Shown in pieces: positions 23,838 to 35,185 of a stretch of 64,000 nt of DNA. Location: contig NW_026622985.1 in the NCBI RefSeq assembly GCF_023065955.2, positions 71,165,931 through 71,229,930 on the forward strand. The letters are read 5' to 3'. The DNA comes from Ursus arctos (taxonomy: Eukaryota; Chordata; Mammalia; Carnivora; Ursidae). A program made the position numbers and the translations under genes. Each line of letters starts with the position of its first letter. Position 1 is the stretch's first letter. A model generated the notes under the pieces. That model saw nothing but the letters and a program-made list of their open reading frames with translations. It was not told the DNA's origin and did no database searches.

Positions 23838-25088
23838 AAAGGTATATATGATGTTCTAAATGGACACAATTTTAGCATAATAAGTCTCCACTTATATTCA
23901 CTTCAAACTTTCATTTTTGTACCTGGTACACAGTAGGTACTCAACAAATATTTGAGGGAAGGAGGAAAGGAAGGATCTATCTTCTTATACCATACCCCAG
24001 GATATTTTATAACATTAAACCAAGATAATGGACTACATTAGGTTATTAGACGTCCTCCGAAGTTCTCCCTTCCCAGTGAGCCAGCCAGCCAGAACCATTC
24101 CCCAGAACTCTGCTAGGTGTGTCCACAAAAGTTCTCCCCTATGCACATGATGCTGCTTCTCCCTCATTTCCTCTCTTGCCCCCTTTACCATTTCCTCTCT
24201 TACCCCTTTACTGACAATTTCAACCATACCGATGAGGCTAATTCCCTAAGGAGAGCAGTAACATAGATATAATCTGGGCTGTTGAATGACTACTTGGCTT
24301 TGTAACGGTCCTCCAGTACAGAGGGCTCACCTCCAGAATGGTAGGAGAAATAAACTTCATATTTAATCTATCATACTTTCGGTCTCTTTGTTGCAGCCAC
24401 TTATACAAGGTAATTCTCTAATTTAATATCCCCTACGGGTACTATAAATGCATTCTATCCAAAGAAATGTTAAACTGGTAATTTTTAAAACTTTCAGTGC
24501 AAATAACACAAATCTGTATTATACAGTTACTTTATAGTAACTATAGGTTATGAGGAAGAAATGCCATGTCAATAGTACTATTAATTCTCATTTATCAATC
24601 TAAAAGGAAAAAGAAGGCACACAAGAAATCTGGAATTGACTGCCCAAGGAATTCATTGTTTCAGTGATGTAATATTTATGTAAACTCACACTAATGACAG
24701 CCAGCTTGACTCTATAAAATGTAAGCTAAAACACAATTTGACTCTTAAAATTTTATAATTATAGCATTTTCATCTTTTTGCCTTTGTTTCCCTTTGACGA
24801 AGGTACTGATAAAAATTCTAGAAAAGGGAAAGAAAGTGAAAGCCAGAAGATTCCACAAACTAAACAATTAGCATCAAATAGATGATCTCTTAACAGAGTG
24901 TACATTCAAACTTAGAATATACAATTAAATTTAATTCAAAAGGCTCTGTATCTATCGTAGTTTTCAAAAAATGTGGCTGCTTCTTGAGCACATTCTCAAT
25001 TAAATTTCACAGTATTTTCCTCTAAACTTCCTTTGCCATATCTATTTAGTCAAAGATTTATTCCTATTTTTTGAGGATGAGGGGGAAT
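23838..25088. other. Intronic stretch without recognised features
   Basis: Mostly unique sequence. A short L2/MIR-like 3' piece lies at about 23918-23960 (GGTACACAGTAGGTACTCAA). No gene is supported. Confidence 0.5.
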
Positions 25089-25100
25089 CATTGATAGAAT

Positions 25101-25300
25101 TTTTTTTTAAAGATTTTATTTATTTATCTGACAGAGAGAGAGACAGCCAGAGAGAGAGGAAACACAAGCAGGGGGAGTGGGAGAGGAAGAAGCAGGCTCC
25201 CAGCAGATCAGGGAGCCCGATGCGGGGCCGATCCCAGGACTCTGGGATCATGCCCTGAGCCGAAGGCAGACGCTTAACGACTGAGCCACCCAGGCACCCC
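25101..25300 (-). mobile_element. CAN SINE
   Basis: Minus-strand copy with AAAGATTTTATTTATTTATC, GGATCATGCCCTGAGCCGAA and the reversed head CCACCCAGGCACCCC. The 12-bp duplication CATTGATAGAAT lies at 25089-25100 and 25301-25312. Confidence 0.96.
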
Positions 25301-25621
25301 CATTGATAGAATATTTCTTATGCAATTAAAACATATTTCAGTTAAGCAGTTCATATTTTCCAAAAATGCTGCACTTTTTAAAATATAATTCCCCCCCAAA
25401 AATTAATTTCCTGAATATTATATCTGTTACAAAGCCAACAAGTTTTACCCGGAAATATTTTTACCTTAAACATGAAAATAGTAAATGTACCAAGATATGT
25501 ATTATAATTTCATAACACCCTCCCCCAATTCATATTTATGAATTGCTCTGAAAGTTTCTTACCATTAATCCAAAGATCTATGCATTTTTTAATAACTTGA
25601 AAGTCAAAAACACCAGGGTAG

Positions 25622-25820
25622 AGGGTGCCTGGGTGGCTTGGTAAGCATCTGACTCTTGATTTTGGCTCAGGTCATGATCTCAGGGTCATGAGACCAATCC
25701 CCACATCGGGAGCCACACTGAGCATGGAGCCTGCTTTGGGTTCTCTCTCCCTTCTGCCCAGTCCAGGCCTCCCCCACCAACCACACTGCCACTGGCACTC
25801 TCTCCCTCTTTCTCTCAAAA
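25622..25820 (+). mobile_element. CAN SINE
   Basis: AGGGTGCCTGGGTGGCTTGG, GGCTCAGGTCATGATCTCAG and a CT-rich 3' part ending CTCTTTCTCTC mark an older plus-strand SINE. A diverged duplication (AAGTCAA...GGTAG) seems to flank it. Confidence 0.88.
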
Positions 25821-25873
25821 AAGTCAATCAAGGTAGCATAATCAAAAAAGTAAAAAAGCTTGGTCTGAAATAT

Positions 25874-26060
25874 TTTTTTTAAAGATTTATGTGACACCAA
25901 GAGAGAGATTGAACAAGAAGGGGGAGCAGCAGGCAGAGGAAGAAGGAGAAGCAGACTCCCTGCTGAGCAGGGAGCCCAATGCAGGGCTCGACCCCAGAAT
26001 CCTGGGATCATGACCTGAGCCAAAGGCAGACGCTTATCCAACCGAGCCATCCAGGCGCTC
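25874..26060 (-). mobile_element. CAN SINE
   Basis: Minus-strand copy with TTTAAAGATTTATGTGACAC, GGATCATGACCTGAGCCAAA and reversed head CCATCCAGGCGCTCC. The duplication CTGAAATAT lies at 25865-25873 and 26061-26069. A 127-aa minus frame at 25667-26050 only runs through this and the neighbouring SINE. Confidence 0.94.
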
Positions 26061-26630
26061 CTGAAATATCTTTTTATAAAGATTCTAAAATTCTAAAGGA
26101 TTTAAATGCCTCATAACACAACCATTTCTGAATTTTAATATAGTTCATGGTATAAATTTGCTATCTTTATTTTTGAAAAGTAAAATCACTTTTTACATAT
26201 GAAGTTAAAAAATATTTCCTACCTTCAGAGAAATATTACTTTTAACACTTTTTAAAACAAGGGGTATTTCTCTCACAATTGAATAGCAACATACTGATCA
26301 TCGATTAGACAGATTTTGAAATTTAATTCAGGAATATGTTTATCTCATAATATGAAATAAAAATAAAGGTTTCACATTCTCTCCCCTTCCCAATTTTTTT
26401 AGCCAGTCACTAACTTATATTCTACTAGTAAAGGAGAAGACAACTAAATGACACCTTTCACTAGTGGCGGTGAATGCCCTCGAGGGAGTCAATCAGGAAA
26501 TGACCACACTGAGTCTATGACAGCTATATGAAAATGGTATCATCTACTCTTAAAACACAATCACCTAAATAAATCAATCACAATCCTCAAGTTTAAAAAA
26601 TGACAAAAAGCTTTAAGAATCTCCAAACAT

Positions 26631-26837
26631 GGGGGCGCCTGGGTAGCGCAGTCGTTAGGCGGCTGCCTTCGGCTCAGGGCGTGATCCTGGCGTTCCAGGA
26701 TCGAGTCCCACATCGGGCTCCTCTGCTATGAGCCTGCTTCTTCCTCTCCCACTCCCCCTGCTTGTGTTCCCTCTCTCGCTGGCTGTCTCTACCTCTGTTG
26801 AATAAATAAATAAAATCTTTAAAAAAAAAAAAAAAAA
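26631..26837 (+). mobile_element. CAN SINE (young, arctoid type)
   Basis: GGGGGCGCCTGGGTAGCGCA head, GGCTCAGGGCGTGATCCTGG and AATAAATAAATAAAATCTTT tail with poly(A). A perfect 16-bp duplication AAGAATCTCCAAACAT lies at 26615-26630 and 26838-26853. Confidence 0.97.
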
Positions 26838-26969
26838 AAGAATCTCCAAACATACTAAGTTCATGGATGCCACATGTCTACCTGAGATTAAGTCACAGTC
26901 TCCCTGGGCTTCCTTCCTTTGTGTTTGTTACGTGGATTTTAATGTATGAACAAAGTAGTCTGGTGTCAG

Positions 26970-27115
26970 CCAGTGCTCCTCCACAGGGGCAGTACCTTAG
27001 ACAGTGATGTTACCACAATGACTGGCACTTAGGGGGCAGGGCTAGAGGTGTGTCCCCCATGCAGGAACTGTCTCAAGTCCCCCTGAACTGTCAAATGTCC
27101 CGTTTTCATTCGTTT
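26970..27115 (+). mobile_element. Degenerate MER20-like remnant
   Basis: ACAATGACTGGCACTTAGGG, GGCTAGAGGTG and CTGTCAAATGTCCCG resemble MER20 weakly. Confidence 0.35.
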
Positions 27116-29324
27116 CAGTAGAACCTTCAGTTCAGTAGGACGACCTGAGCTAAAGAGTTACTCCATTTGACACACAGACAAGTTGTTTTAATTTAGTTTT
27201 AGCAAACACTGAATTTTCCAGGGACTCCCTTCCCATATTAAGTGTGCACTTTTGTTTGGAACTATACCAAGAGTCATTCACCATCTCAGGAAAAAAAAAT
27301 CACCTCACGCCCAGCAAATCCGCTCACCATGTCTGAGTCCCAATACAGCATGCCTGGATCAGGATTCCTTCACAATGACGGCATTCACGGCACTGCGACG
27401 GACAGGTGCAAACTGCCACTGATTTTATCCTGTCTTCCACTAGGCGTGCCTGAGCATTTATATCCTGAAATGTGTTTTTTGTTATAAATGACTTTCCTGT
27501 TACTTTATATCATAATTAGGGCAGTGTACTGGTTATTTTTAACATAACCTACTTACATAAGCGCTTATCCATAAATTTCACTGCAGGACAGTAAAAGAGT
27601 AATACAAAACATATTAAAAAAAAAAAAAAAAAGCAAAACAAAACCAAAAACACGCCACTAGATTCAGAGGGATGCAAACTATTGACCTAGACTATGTAGT
27701 AAGGCTCCTTGCAACTCCACCATTCCTTGACTCTATGAAAAACTTTCAGTTTGGCAAGCCCTCATCATTAGCAAGCCTTTAATTCTACTTATATTTGAAA
27801 GTATTGCAATTAAGTTAAAAAGAGAAATAAATATGCTTGCTCAGGTGATACATAAAAACACAGACTCTGCTCAAGTCTCACACATTTGTGCAGGTAGTGG
27901 GAAATGCCGCAGAAGCTGATGCCTCGTACAGCTTTAGCAGAGAGGGACAGAAAAATACCCAAGGTAGAACTGGAGCCTTCATATCCATCTTGTCTCAAGA
28001 GCCTACGCTACTGGCCTCACAGATGACCCTCTTCTCTCCCTGGGCTGAGTGTAATCCGTATTAGTGATCCACTGGCTTAGCCTTTCTCGCACAAAGTTCA
28101 TTTGTTAAGAAAATATACATTGGCAAGCAATGCAAATGTTTCCAGTGTAGAACAAGATAAATCCCTCTCACAACCAAGTCTGCTTAGCAAAGCTTGTCAT
28201 TCGAAAAGTACCACCTTCAACTTGTTATTGGCTTGCAGATGGTAGAACCCTACTGCCATTCTTCTGAGGCAAACGTTCTCTGTCATCAGACTGAGTGATC
28301 ATTATCCCCACTGCAATTTCCAGTTTGTGAAAATGAACTATAGCCACCCCTTCCTCACACAACTGGATTCTCAGCACGCCCACCGTCTTCATGATGTCTG
28401 ACCATCCACCATTGTTATTACCGCTTTCTCCCACTCTATTAGCGCCCATAGGGGGCAACAATTTGACATCCTTAGATTTTCTTATGTTAAAATAACCTCC
28501 TAAGGCAAAGTTTGAGGACATACTTCATGGTGGGGGGAAAAAGAAAACAATCAAGTCCATACTTCATATATAATAAATACAGCCATCCTGGCCAAATGAC
28601 CAAAAGCCAGGAAACACTTGATTATATACAAAGTATTTAATATCAAAGAAAAAAGAGGGGGAAAAAAACAACACTTGGCTTGGCTAATATACCAAAACAA
28701 GCACAAGATTAAGAACCACCAACTATAAAATTGTGCATTAAGAAAACTTAACATTTTTAAAGCAACAGAACTTTGAGGTATTTAAGTAATACATTAGAAG
28801 ATAATACTTCACAAGTTATGCAAATTTAAAAATTCCTAGAAGATCAGATGAAAAAGTAATAAAACTGTGAGATATATGTAGCTTTTAAGAGAGCTATACA
28901 TTAGTTTTTAACTCCTACAGGTTTTGGAAAATAAGTCATTTATAATTTACATAGGAAGGAAAAGCTCTATTATCAGCAATATCTCATAATTTTTCCTCCC
29001 TGACCTCACATACATATATGACACCAAATTTCCAATTTTCTAAAAACTTATAACCAAATAACCACATGAAACAATACACCTCAAGACGCTAGTTTCCCAT
29101 ACCAAACAATTTAGTCTCAATCCCCATCATTAGACTGACCATCTGACTTCAGTGCTTGGGTTTATAAAGATTATGGGCTGGCATTTGGGGTGAGGGGCAC
29201 CTTTTAACCAAATGTAACGTTTTAAATCTACATGGTTCAAAATTAAGAAAAGCCGCTTTGCCATTGGCCCTTTGAAAAAAAGGAAACGAAACAGCAATGG
29301 GACTGGGCCCTAGAAGCTTCTTAC
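27116..29324. other. Intron 2 proximal stretch, next to exon 2
   Basis: No gene or clear repeat is seen apart from a poly(A) run at about 27615-27632. A CTCF-like core AGGGGGCA lies at 28450-28457. Minus frames at 28225-28521 and 28551-28754 lack splice sites, known domains or a plausible context. Confidence 0.5.
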
Positions 29325-29432
29325 CCGCAGGGCCTCGATGACCAGGTCCCTGGCCTCCAGCTCCCCTTCCATCACGCTGAGGAGCATTCGAAGCTCTGAT
29401 TTACTGAGGGTGTCCACATCAAACTCTTTCTT
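29325..29432 (-). CDS. CTTNBP2: CTTNBP2 coding exon 2 (residues 28-63)
   Basis: This 108-bp exon encodes 36 residues beginning [16 protein letters not shown] and ending with the [13 protein letters not shown] block. That block is the start of the CortBP2 N-terminal domain, shared with the paralogue CTTNBP2NL (there [27 protein letters not shown], from memory). The domain leads into a long coiled coil used for oligomerisation and partner binding. The acceptor reads TGTTACAG just before the AAG AAA codons (AG at 29434-29433). The donor after CTG CGG reads GTAAGA (29324-29319), close to consensus. Both borders are phase 0, so the exon length is a multiple of three and skipping it would keep the frame. 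The pyrimidine tract upstream of the acceptor is short and interrupted. There are no stops or frameshifts, and the sequence differs in base composition from the AT-rich introns around it. The next exon is not in the window. Confidence 0.96.
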
Positions 29433-29863
29433 CTGTAACACAAATATTTAAAGAGCAATGAAAAAGCTATTCATAGGACAATACACATGTCTTAAAGGTA
29501 TGCAATGGATCGTTTTCTATCTCAGTGGCTCAGCAAATCCCAGAAGCCCAGAGGCCCTGTTCAGCATCAGATAATCTATGCTTAGGCCTTCTAGGAGGGG
29601 TAAAAACTGTAGGCCAAAGTCCCAAATCTCTTCATTAAGGAAATATTTTCCCAGCTTGCCTGCACACCTGGATTCAGAATCTCTTCAAATTGTGGCAGAA
29701 ATTTAAAGTCTCTGGAGTTTCTATCCAAACAGGCCTAGTATATGTTCAGGAAAAGTTGAAGGGGGTAGCAAAGAAAGCACGAGAATGTATTCCTAGAAGG
29801 GCCCCAACGTAGAGGCTCCTGGGAGGTTATTATAAATTCCGGGACATCCAATAATAACAGGTC

Positions 29864-29965
29864 ATGTTTATAGAACACTGCAGCAGAGGTAACCAGCTGG
29901 CAGCCTACAGCCAAATCTGGCCTACAGATGTGTGTAACTTGGGCCACAAAGTGTTTTGTTTTTTT
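29864..29965 (-). mobile_element. hAT-type MITE fragment (same family as at 55.4 and 58.1 kb)
   Basis: GCAGCCTACAGCCAAATCTG and GCCTACAGATGTGTGTAACT resemble one end of a widespread mammalian non-autonomous DNA transposon whose end reads CGGGCCAAATCTGGCC. A poly(A) run follows at 29981-29998. Confidence 0.45.
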
Positions 29966-30148
29966 ACTCAGCCAGCATTAAAAAAAAAAAAAAAAAAAGA
30001 TGTCCCCAAAAAATCCAGATCTCTGGTTTCTGAGAGATGCCCAGTTAACCCCAGGTTCACATTCTCACAGAGCAGTAATCTGCAGAACCAAGTAGCAGCA
30101 GTCCCTTCAGAAGGAGCATGCTCTTCCCTTTGCTGCCCTGCTCTCCCA

Positions 30149-30150
<2 letters not shown>

Positions 30151-30187
<37 letters not shown>
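30151..30187 (+). repeat. (AC)n microsatellite
   Basis: About 18 uninterrupted AC units. Frames crossing it give only HT or CV repeats. Confidence 0.95.
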
Positions 30188-30189
<2 letters not shown>

Positions 30190-30779
30190 GCAGGCATATG
30201 TACTCAAGAGGCCTGGCCCACCACCCACGTTTACTCAACTGGGCCTATGGTCAGGTGAGTCTGGAACCTGCTATGTGGTTATCAAATGCTTTCTTAAGCA
30301 ATGCCTCTGTAGCTTCTTGCCATTCCGAAGGTTGGCTGAGGCTAGAAAAAGTGAGCTTTCCAGAGACTCAGTTATACCATAAGGTATCAGCCATAAGGAT
30401 CATGGTCCTCACCCACCAGTCTTCCAGTTCTGTTGTCTGCTCTACATTCCTTCTCTGGTAACTGCATCCAATCTCTCCTCTTTAAATCCCATTGAGGTAC
30501 CACTGATGCCCAATACTTTGTCTCCAACTCTGCCCCCTCCTTTCCTGACAACAAGCTTTAGGAACAGGTCTTCCGGCAGCCATCTTAGAGAAGATCAACT
30601 AGAGTGCTCACAGCCCAAGCTTGGGTGAATCCACAGACTGAGCTCCCTCTACACACACTGTCCACAGCACCCTTCTGTGCAGAGATTCATTTGATAAACC
30701 CATTACCCTCAGAGGGCAGGGAACACATGTTCATCCCCAAATGCCTCAGAACACCCAACCTCAGAAGCCATTCTTCAGG

Positions 30780-30965
30780 CCATCCCAGAACATTATTTCA
30801 CATTTGCATAGCACCCAATGGTTTCCAAAGTATTCGTGAAGAACCAGATCTAATATGTAAGATATAATCTCTATTTTCAGTTAAGAAAACCACAATTCAG
30901 AGAAGTTGATAACATACCCACATCATTCAGCCAGGAAGTGACAAAAGTACAACTAAGTGTTATGA
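30780..30965 (-). repeat. MIR
   Basis: ATTTTCAGTTAAGAAAACCA, TTCAGAGAAGTTGATAAC and TTCAGCCAGGAAGTGACAAA form the reversed MIR core. Confidence 0.6.
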
Positions 30966-31427
30966 GTTGTCTCTGCACTTTACCAACACAGTGACAACAT
31001 TCTAGAGATGAAAAATAGTGCCATCCTATCAATCAGCTAATAAGAACTAGTTTAGCACCTAGATACCTGACCCTATATTATCCTCATGATGACACAGAAG
31101 TAAATATGGCAAGCCCATAAATGATTCCAGGGGCTTTCAAATAGGCATAACCAGAACTGGCTATCTCTTGGTTTCAAAGAAACCTTCTAGAAGGAGATAA
31201 CAGCACAAAGGGGAAAGAAACCAGAGCTAGCTGGTTCTCCAAAGAAAGATTTTAAAAGGATCTTCCTCTTAAAATTGTTTCTTTTTGCACATACATTAGA
31301 GCAGTTATTTGGAAAGGCAGGGGCTCAGGATGGAAAAAGAGAAAAAGAAAAACCTACAGCAAAACCTAAAGGATGTATTTCCAGGATGTCCTTGCTTAGA
31401 AAGTTAATATAAGAGATATTCTCTGTT

Positions 31428-31656
31428 GGGGTGCCTGAGTGGCTTGGTCAGTTGAGCTTGCGACTCTTGGTTTTGGCTCAGGTCTTGATCTCAGGGTCCT
31501 GAGATCGAGCCCCACATTGGGCTCTGCACTCCACATGGGGTCTGCTTGAGGATTCTCTCCCTCTGCCTCCCCCCTCACTCACAAGTTCTTGCGCTCTCGT
31601 TCCCTCTCTCTGTCTCTCTGGAATAAATAAATCTTTCAGGAAAAAAAAAAAAAAAA
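31428..31656 (+). mobile_element. CAN SINE
   Basis: GGGGTGCCTGAGTGGCTTGG, GGTTTTGGCTCAGGTCTTGA, GATCGAGCCCC and the AATAAATAAATCTTT tail with poly(A). A diverged duplication (GAGATATTCTCTGT against GAGATTCCCTGT) flanks it. Confidence 0.93.
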
Positions 31657-31711
31657 CTTGAGATTCCCTGTGATCAGTAAAATCTAATACACCAGCGTCA
31701 CACGGGTCTTA

Positions 31712-31890
31712 TAATCCAATTGTTCTCAAAGGCGGGCGTGCCTAAGAATCACGGAGAGACCTTGTTAACACGTGATGCAGGGCCCCACCTCCGGAGTTTC
31801 TGATCCAAGTCTGAGGTGCAGCCTTGAGTCTGCCTTTCTAACAAGCTCCTGTTGGCTTCTGCTCGTCCAACAGCTACACTTGGAGAGGCA
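31712..31890 (-). mobile_element. MER5-like hAT element
   Basis: TTGTTCTCAAAGGCGGGCGT, GCCCCACCTCCGGAGTTTCT, AACAAGCTCCTGTTGGC and the end ACACTTGGAGAGGC match MER5 in reverse. Confidence 0.8.
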
Positions 31891-31894
31891 TTTC

Positions 31895-32035
31895 TGTATC
31901 TTATCTGATCTGTTTTCTCATCTATGTAATATACATCCTAACAATTACCCCACAAAGTTCTTCTGAGCATTAAACAAGAACACATAAATGAAGTAAGTGC
32001 TAAATAAAAGCAGTGATTGTTGTTACTCAAGCTGA
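31895..32035 (+). repeat. MIR 3' half
   Basis: CTGATCTGTTTTCTCATCTA, GTTCTTCTGAGCATTAAACA and AAGTAAGTGCTAAATAAAAG are MIR-like. It adjoins the MER5-like element. Confidence 0.65.
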
Positions 32036-32617
32036 GAGCACCCAGATGTTTTATGTAGGGAGGAGTGGGCTATTGGCTATAAGCCTATTTCTTTGAAAAT
32101 CTAGCAGCCTAAGTCCAATAAAAACTCAGTTTATTGACAATGATGAAAGATAGACTCTTTTATCCTGCTTTTTCCTACTAAGATAGGAGAGTAAGCTGCA
32201 ATTCTTCTGTGCTTTAGAAGGTAATGTTTTATTAATGCTGCTTCTGGTTGTTCTAAAGATTTTAATTAATTGTATATTTTATTGTCCTTGTTTCCCTGAA
32301 GCTTCATAAGCAAAGCACTCCATTTTAAATACTAATAAATTATGAAAGACATTGCCAAGATTCTGATTCATATTAGAGTCAGGAGTGCTTGCTCTGGTTC
32401 CATCATCATCAACATTACATGTGACCTGCAACCAACACTTCTGTTTTTAATATATCACCATCAATAAAAAGGGAAATTCATTAAAATAAAAACCACCATT
32501 ATAAGGCTCCTTGCTAATCCACTGATTAGGTTACACAGAATGTTAAAAATAATAATCTATTTCCCATCACAGTGTATTAAGTGATGCACTATTTTAAATA
32601 TAGAGTTTGTCTGCCTG

Positions 32618-32650
32618 CCCCTCTCTTTCTCTTTCTCTCTCTCTCTCTCC
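32618..32650 (+). repeat. Pyrimidine (CT)n tract
   Basis: A run of 33 pyrimidines dominated by CT and TTCT units. Confidence 0.85.
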
Positions 32651-33012
32651 GTTTCCCCTATGCTTCTCACCCATGGGTCCTCACTAAAAACACTACTTCC
32701 TGGCCTTCAAGAATATTATAATAATATTTTCAAATTGTCATTCTCCAATGCTTGATGTTTCCATCCACTATTCTGACAAAACAAAGTAATAGAAAGTATA
32801 TGAAATCATTTTAGAGATCATTCATTTTACAAATAAATTCAAAGCACTTAAGTATTGTTAGAAATATAAAAAAAGCCCAAAAGCAAAAATCCCAACAAAA
32901 AAAGTATGTTAGTTTCATATGAAGTGGCATTTATCTGACTTGACACATGGACACGAGTACTCGGATATAGAAAAATTGTTAATGTTTTTTGGTTTAAGAA
33001 CAAAATAATTGT

Positions 33013-33170
33013 TCTGAATCTTTTCTTTTTTTAAACCATGTTGAGATGTGATTGACATACAAAATGCTGTACATATTTAATATGTACAACTTGATGAGTT
33101 TGAAGAGACAGGAAACCAAGGCCATAATCTAGGCTATAAACAAATCCATTGCCTCCAAGTTTCCTCCTGT
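33013..33170 (-). mobile_element. Old L1 3' fragment
   Basis: TTGAGATGTGATTGACATAC, TTTAATATGTACAACTTGAT and AAGTTTCCTCCTG are the complement of an L1M 3' end. A poly(T) run follows at 33173-33191. Confidence 0.65.
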
Positions 33171-34224
33171 GGTTTTTTTTTTTTTTTTTTTGATAAATTT
33201 TGTATTTTAAAAGGCAAACTAACTTGATAACCTAATTTTCAAAAAAAGAGAGAAGACAGGATAGATCCAAATGCTACTGCTCACATAAAAAATTAGGATC
33301 CCTATCAGGACATCCATGAAAACATGACACCCCCACATCCCCAACAACAACAAAATCACAGCAGACATGTTCACACACTGAGCTTTATTATTACCGTACT
33401 TGTTTTCCTAAATAAAGAAAAACCCAGATCTCATTTTTAACTGATAGCAAGGCACAAAAAAAAAAACAGAAAAAACCAGCTAGATTTCAACTCCACAGGC
33501 CACCCCTCTGCCTGTCATGTTTGATGGTTGCCAGGAAAAGTACTCCAGGAACAGTGCTTAACACCTAGTTTTAAAAATCTGGCACAGGCAGCTTAAACTA
33601 ATCCAGAGTCTGGTCATCAGAGAGAGAGGCTTCTTTGGGACATAAACATATATACAAAAGAGGAGACATAACCCTAAACTCTTACTGTTCAACACAGTCT
33701 TCAACAAGCTCTAAATCACTTGGGGTGATTGTGGGGTGGGTGTGGGGAGGGCATTCTTCCAGATTTTCTTATACAGGCTCAGAGAGAGAGGGAGGGAGAA
33801 GACAAAATAGAACCTGGCTGAGTTACGTCGTCTTCAGTTGCCAGAACTAAACATAGGCCAATACCAGTTTCCTCCACTACCACTCCACACCCTCACCTTC
33901 AGGTGGGAAAAAAAAAAAAAATCTAAAATACTGGGTTTTATTTAGGGAATTTCAACAGTCACAGCCACACAGGGCCAGAAGATCCTTACCCATACCCTTT
34001 TAAGAATTAAAGGGGTCAGAACACTGATGGTTGCCAAAGGGCATTTAAGAGAGATTATATACCACAGTGGCAGAAGTACGCCTCAGACCTTTGCCCAAAC
34101 TTTCTAGTTATGGTAAAAATCTAGTGACCAAGCACAGAGCCAGACGTGTTCTCTGGCACTTCCCACAGACACCAAGAGCATCTCCTCTGGGAAATCTAGT
34201 GGGCTACCTTCCATTTGATCAATG

Positions 34225-34370
34225 AGTTTACCACATGGGAAGGCGGTGTGGTACCTGAGAAAGCCAATGGGCTAGAAGGACGTTATTTCATCTGTTTGAA
34301 CCTCAGGTTTCTCAGTGGTAAAACAAGAATGTTGTACTAAGTGATCTCTAAAATCTCCCCCAGCTCCCAA
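34225..34370 (+). repeat. MIR fragment
   Basis: GAACCTCAGGTTTCTCAGTG, GTAAAACAAGAATGTTGTAC and TGATCTCTAAAATCTCCCCC fit a diverged MIR. Confidence 0.5.
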
Positions 34371-34814
34371 ATGTCCTGATTTCACAGACTATGAGGGTAA
34401 CCGGATTACTGGACTGAGGAAATTTAGGTCATTCCATGAAGCCTTTGAGAAATCGTTGAGGTAAATTGATTTTGCCTCTTTGCTCTGAAGTTACAGAAAT
34501 GTATTTTCTTCCCAGTCTAATAGTGCATGCTAATAATTAATAAGGCACACTAGAACTTTCTATGTAAGCAAGATTTATGGCTTGGGGATGAATAAGAGGC
34601 TGTAAGGATGGGGAAACCAATGAAATTCATCTTAAAATTTCAAGGAGAAAATAAAAAGCTGAAGACTATCATTAACATGAAAAAAATCCAACTTTCCAGG
34701 TACACATAACATTTACAATATTAAAATATGAATTCAGACAATTACATGGATTTTCATGAGGAAAAGTACATTTTCATGCTCTAAAACTATTTCAAATCTC
34801 TGACGTTACATCCT

Positions 34815-35185
34815 GCTTTGAGATTATTCCTCCCGATTTCCTCTAGAAAGAGGGTTACTGACAGGGTTTGCACACCTTTGATTTTGTTCTTCCTAATCCT
34901 TTCTCCTCTATTTCGTGGGAATCCTACCTTTCTTCAGGACATAGCATATCCCACTTTCATAGGTCTTTATGGACCCCAGAAATCTTTCCTTCTCTACATT
35001 CAGTCTTACAGTCTGCTCTATTACTTCATTTGGCAATTAATCACGTCCTGCCTTGTGTATTTCCTCATATTTTCTATCTTAATGCTCTATTTTTTCACCC
35101 CTACTAGAAATGTGAGGACAGTATTAAATATTCACATGATTCTACCTAACATGCATGCCCACCCACGTTTGGTATAAAATGCCTA
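34815..35185 (+). repeat. L2 fragment
   Basis: A pyrimidine-rich L2-like stretch (CTTTCATAGGTCTTTATGGA, TTACTTCATTTGGCAATTAA). The 119-aa frame at 34818-35177 lies entirely within it and is not supported as a gene. Confidence 0.5.

Larger units (their letters stand above)
1..29324 (-). other. CTTNBP2: CTTNBP2 intron 2 (partial, 3' end outside window)
   Basis: The intron starts with GTAAGA at 29324 and runs past coordinate 1, so it is longer than 29 kb. I looked on the minus strand for coding exons continuing after EALR with the expected RKEVFIQERYG-like sequence and found none, which places exon 3 outside the window. Its repeats are listed separately. Confidence 0.9.

Noticed and set aside
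25667..26050. A 127-aa minus frame
   Set aside because: It passes through two SINEs and the short spacer between them.
29864..30382. A 172-aa plus frame ending near intron 1 repeats
   Set aside because: It crosses a transposon scrap, a poly(A) run and the (AC)n tract, and has no conserved domain or splice context.
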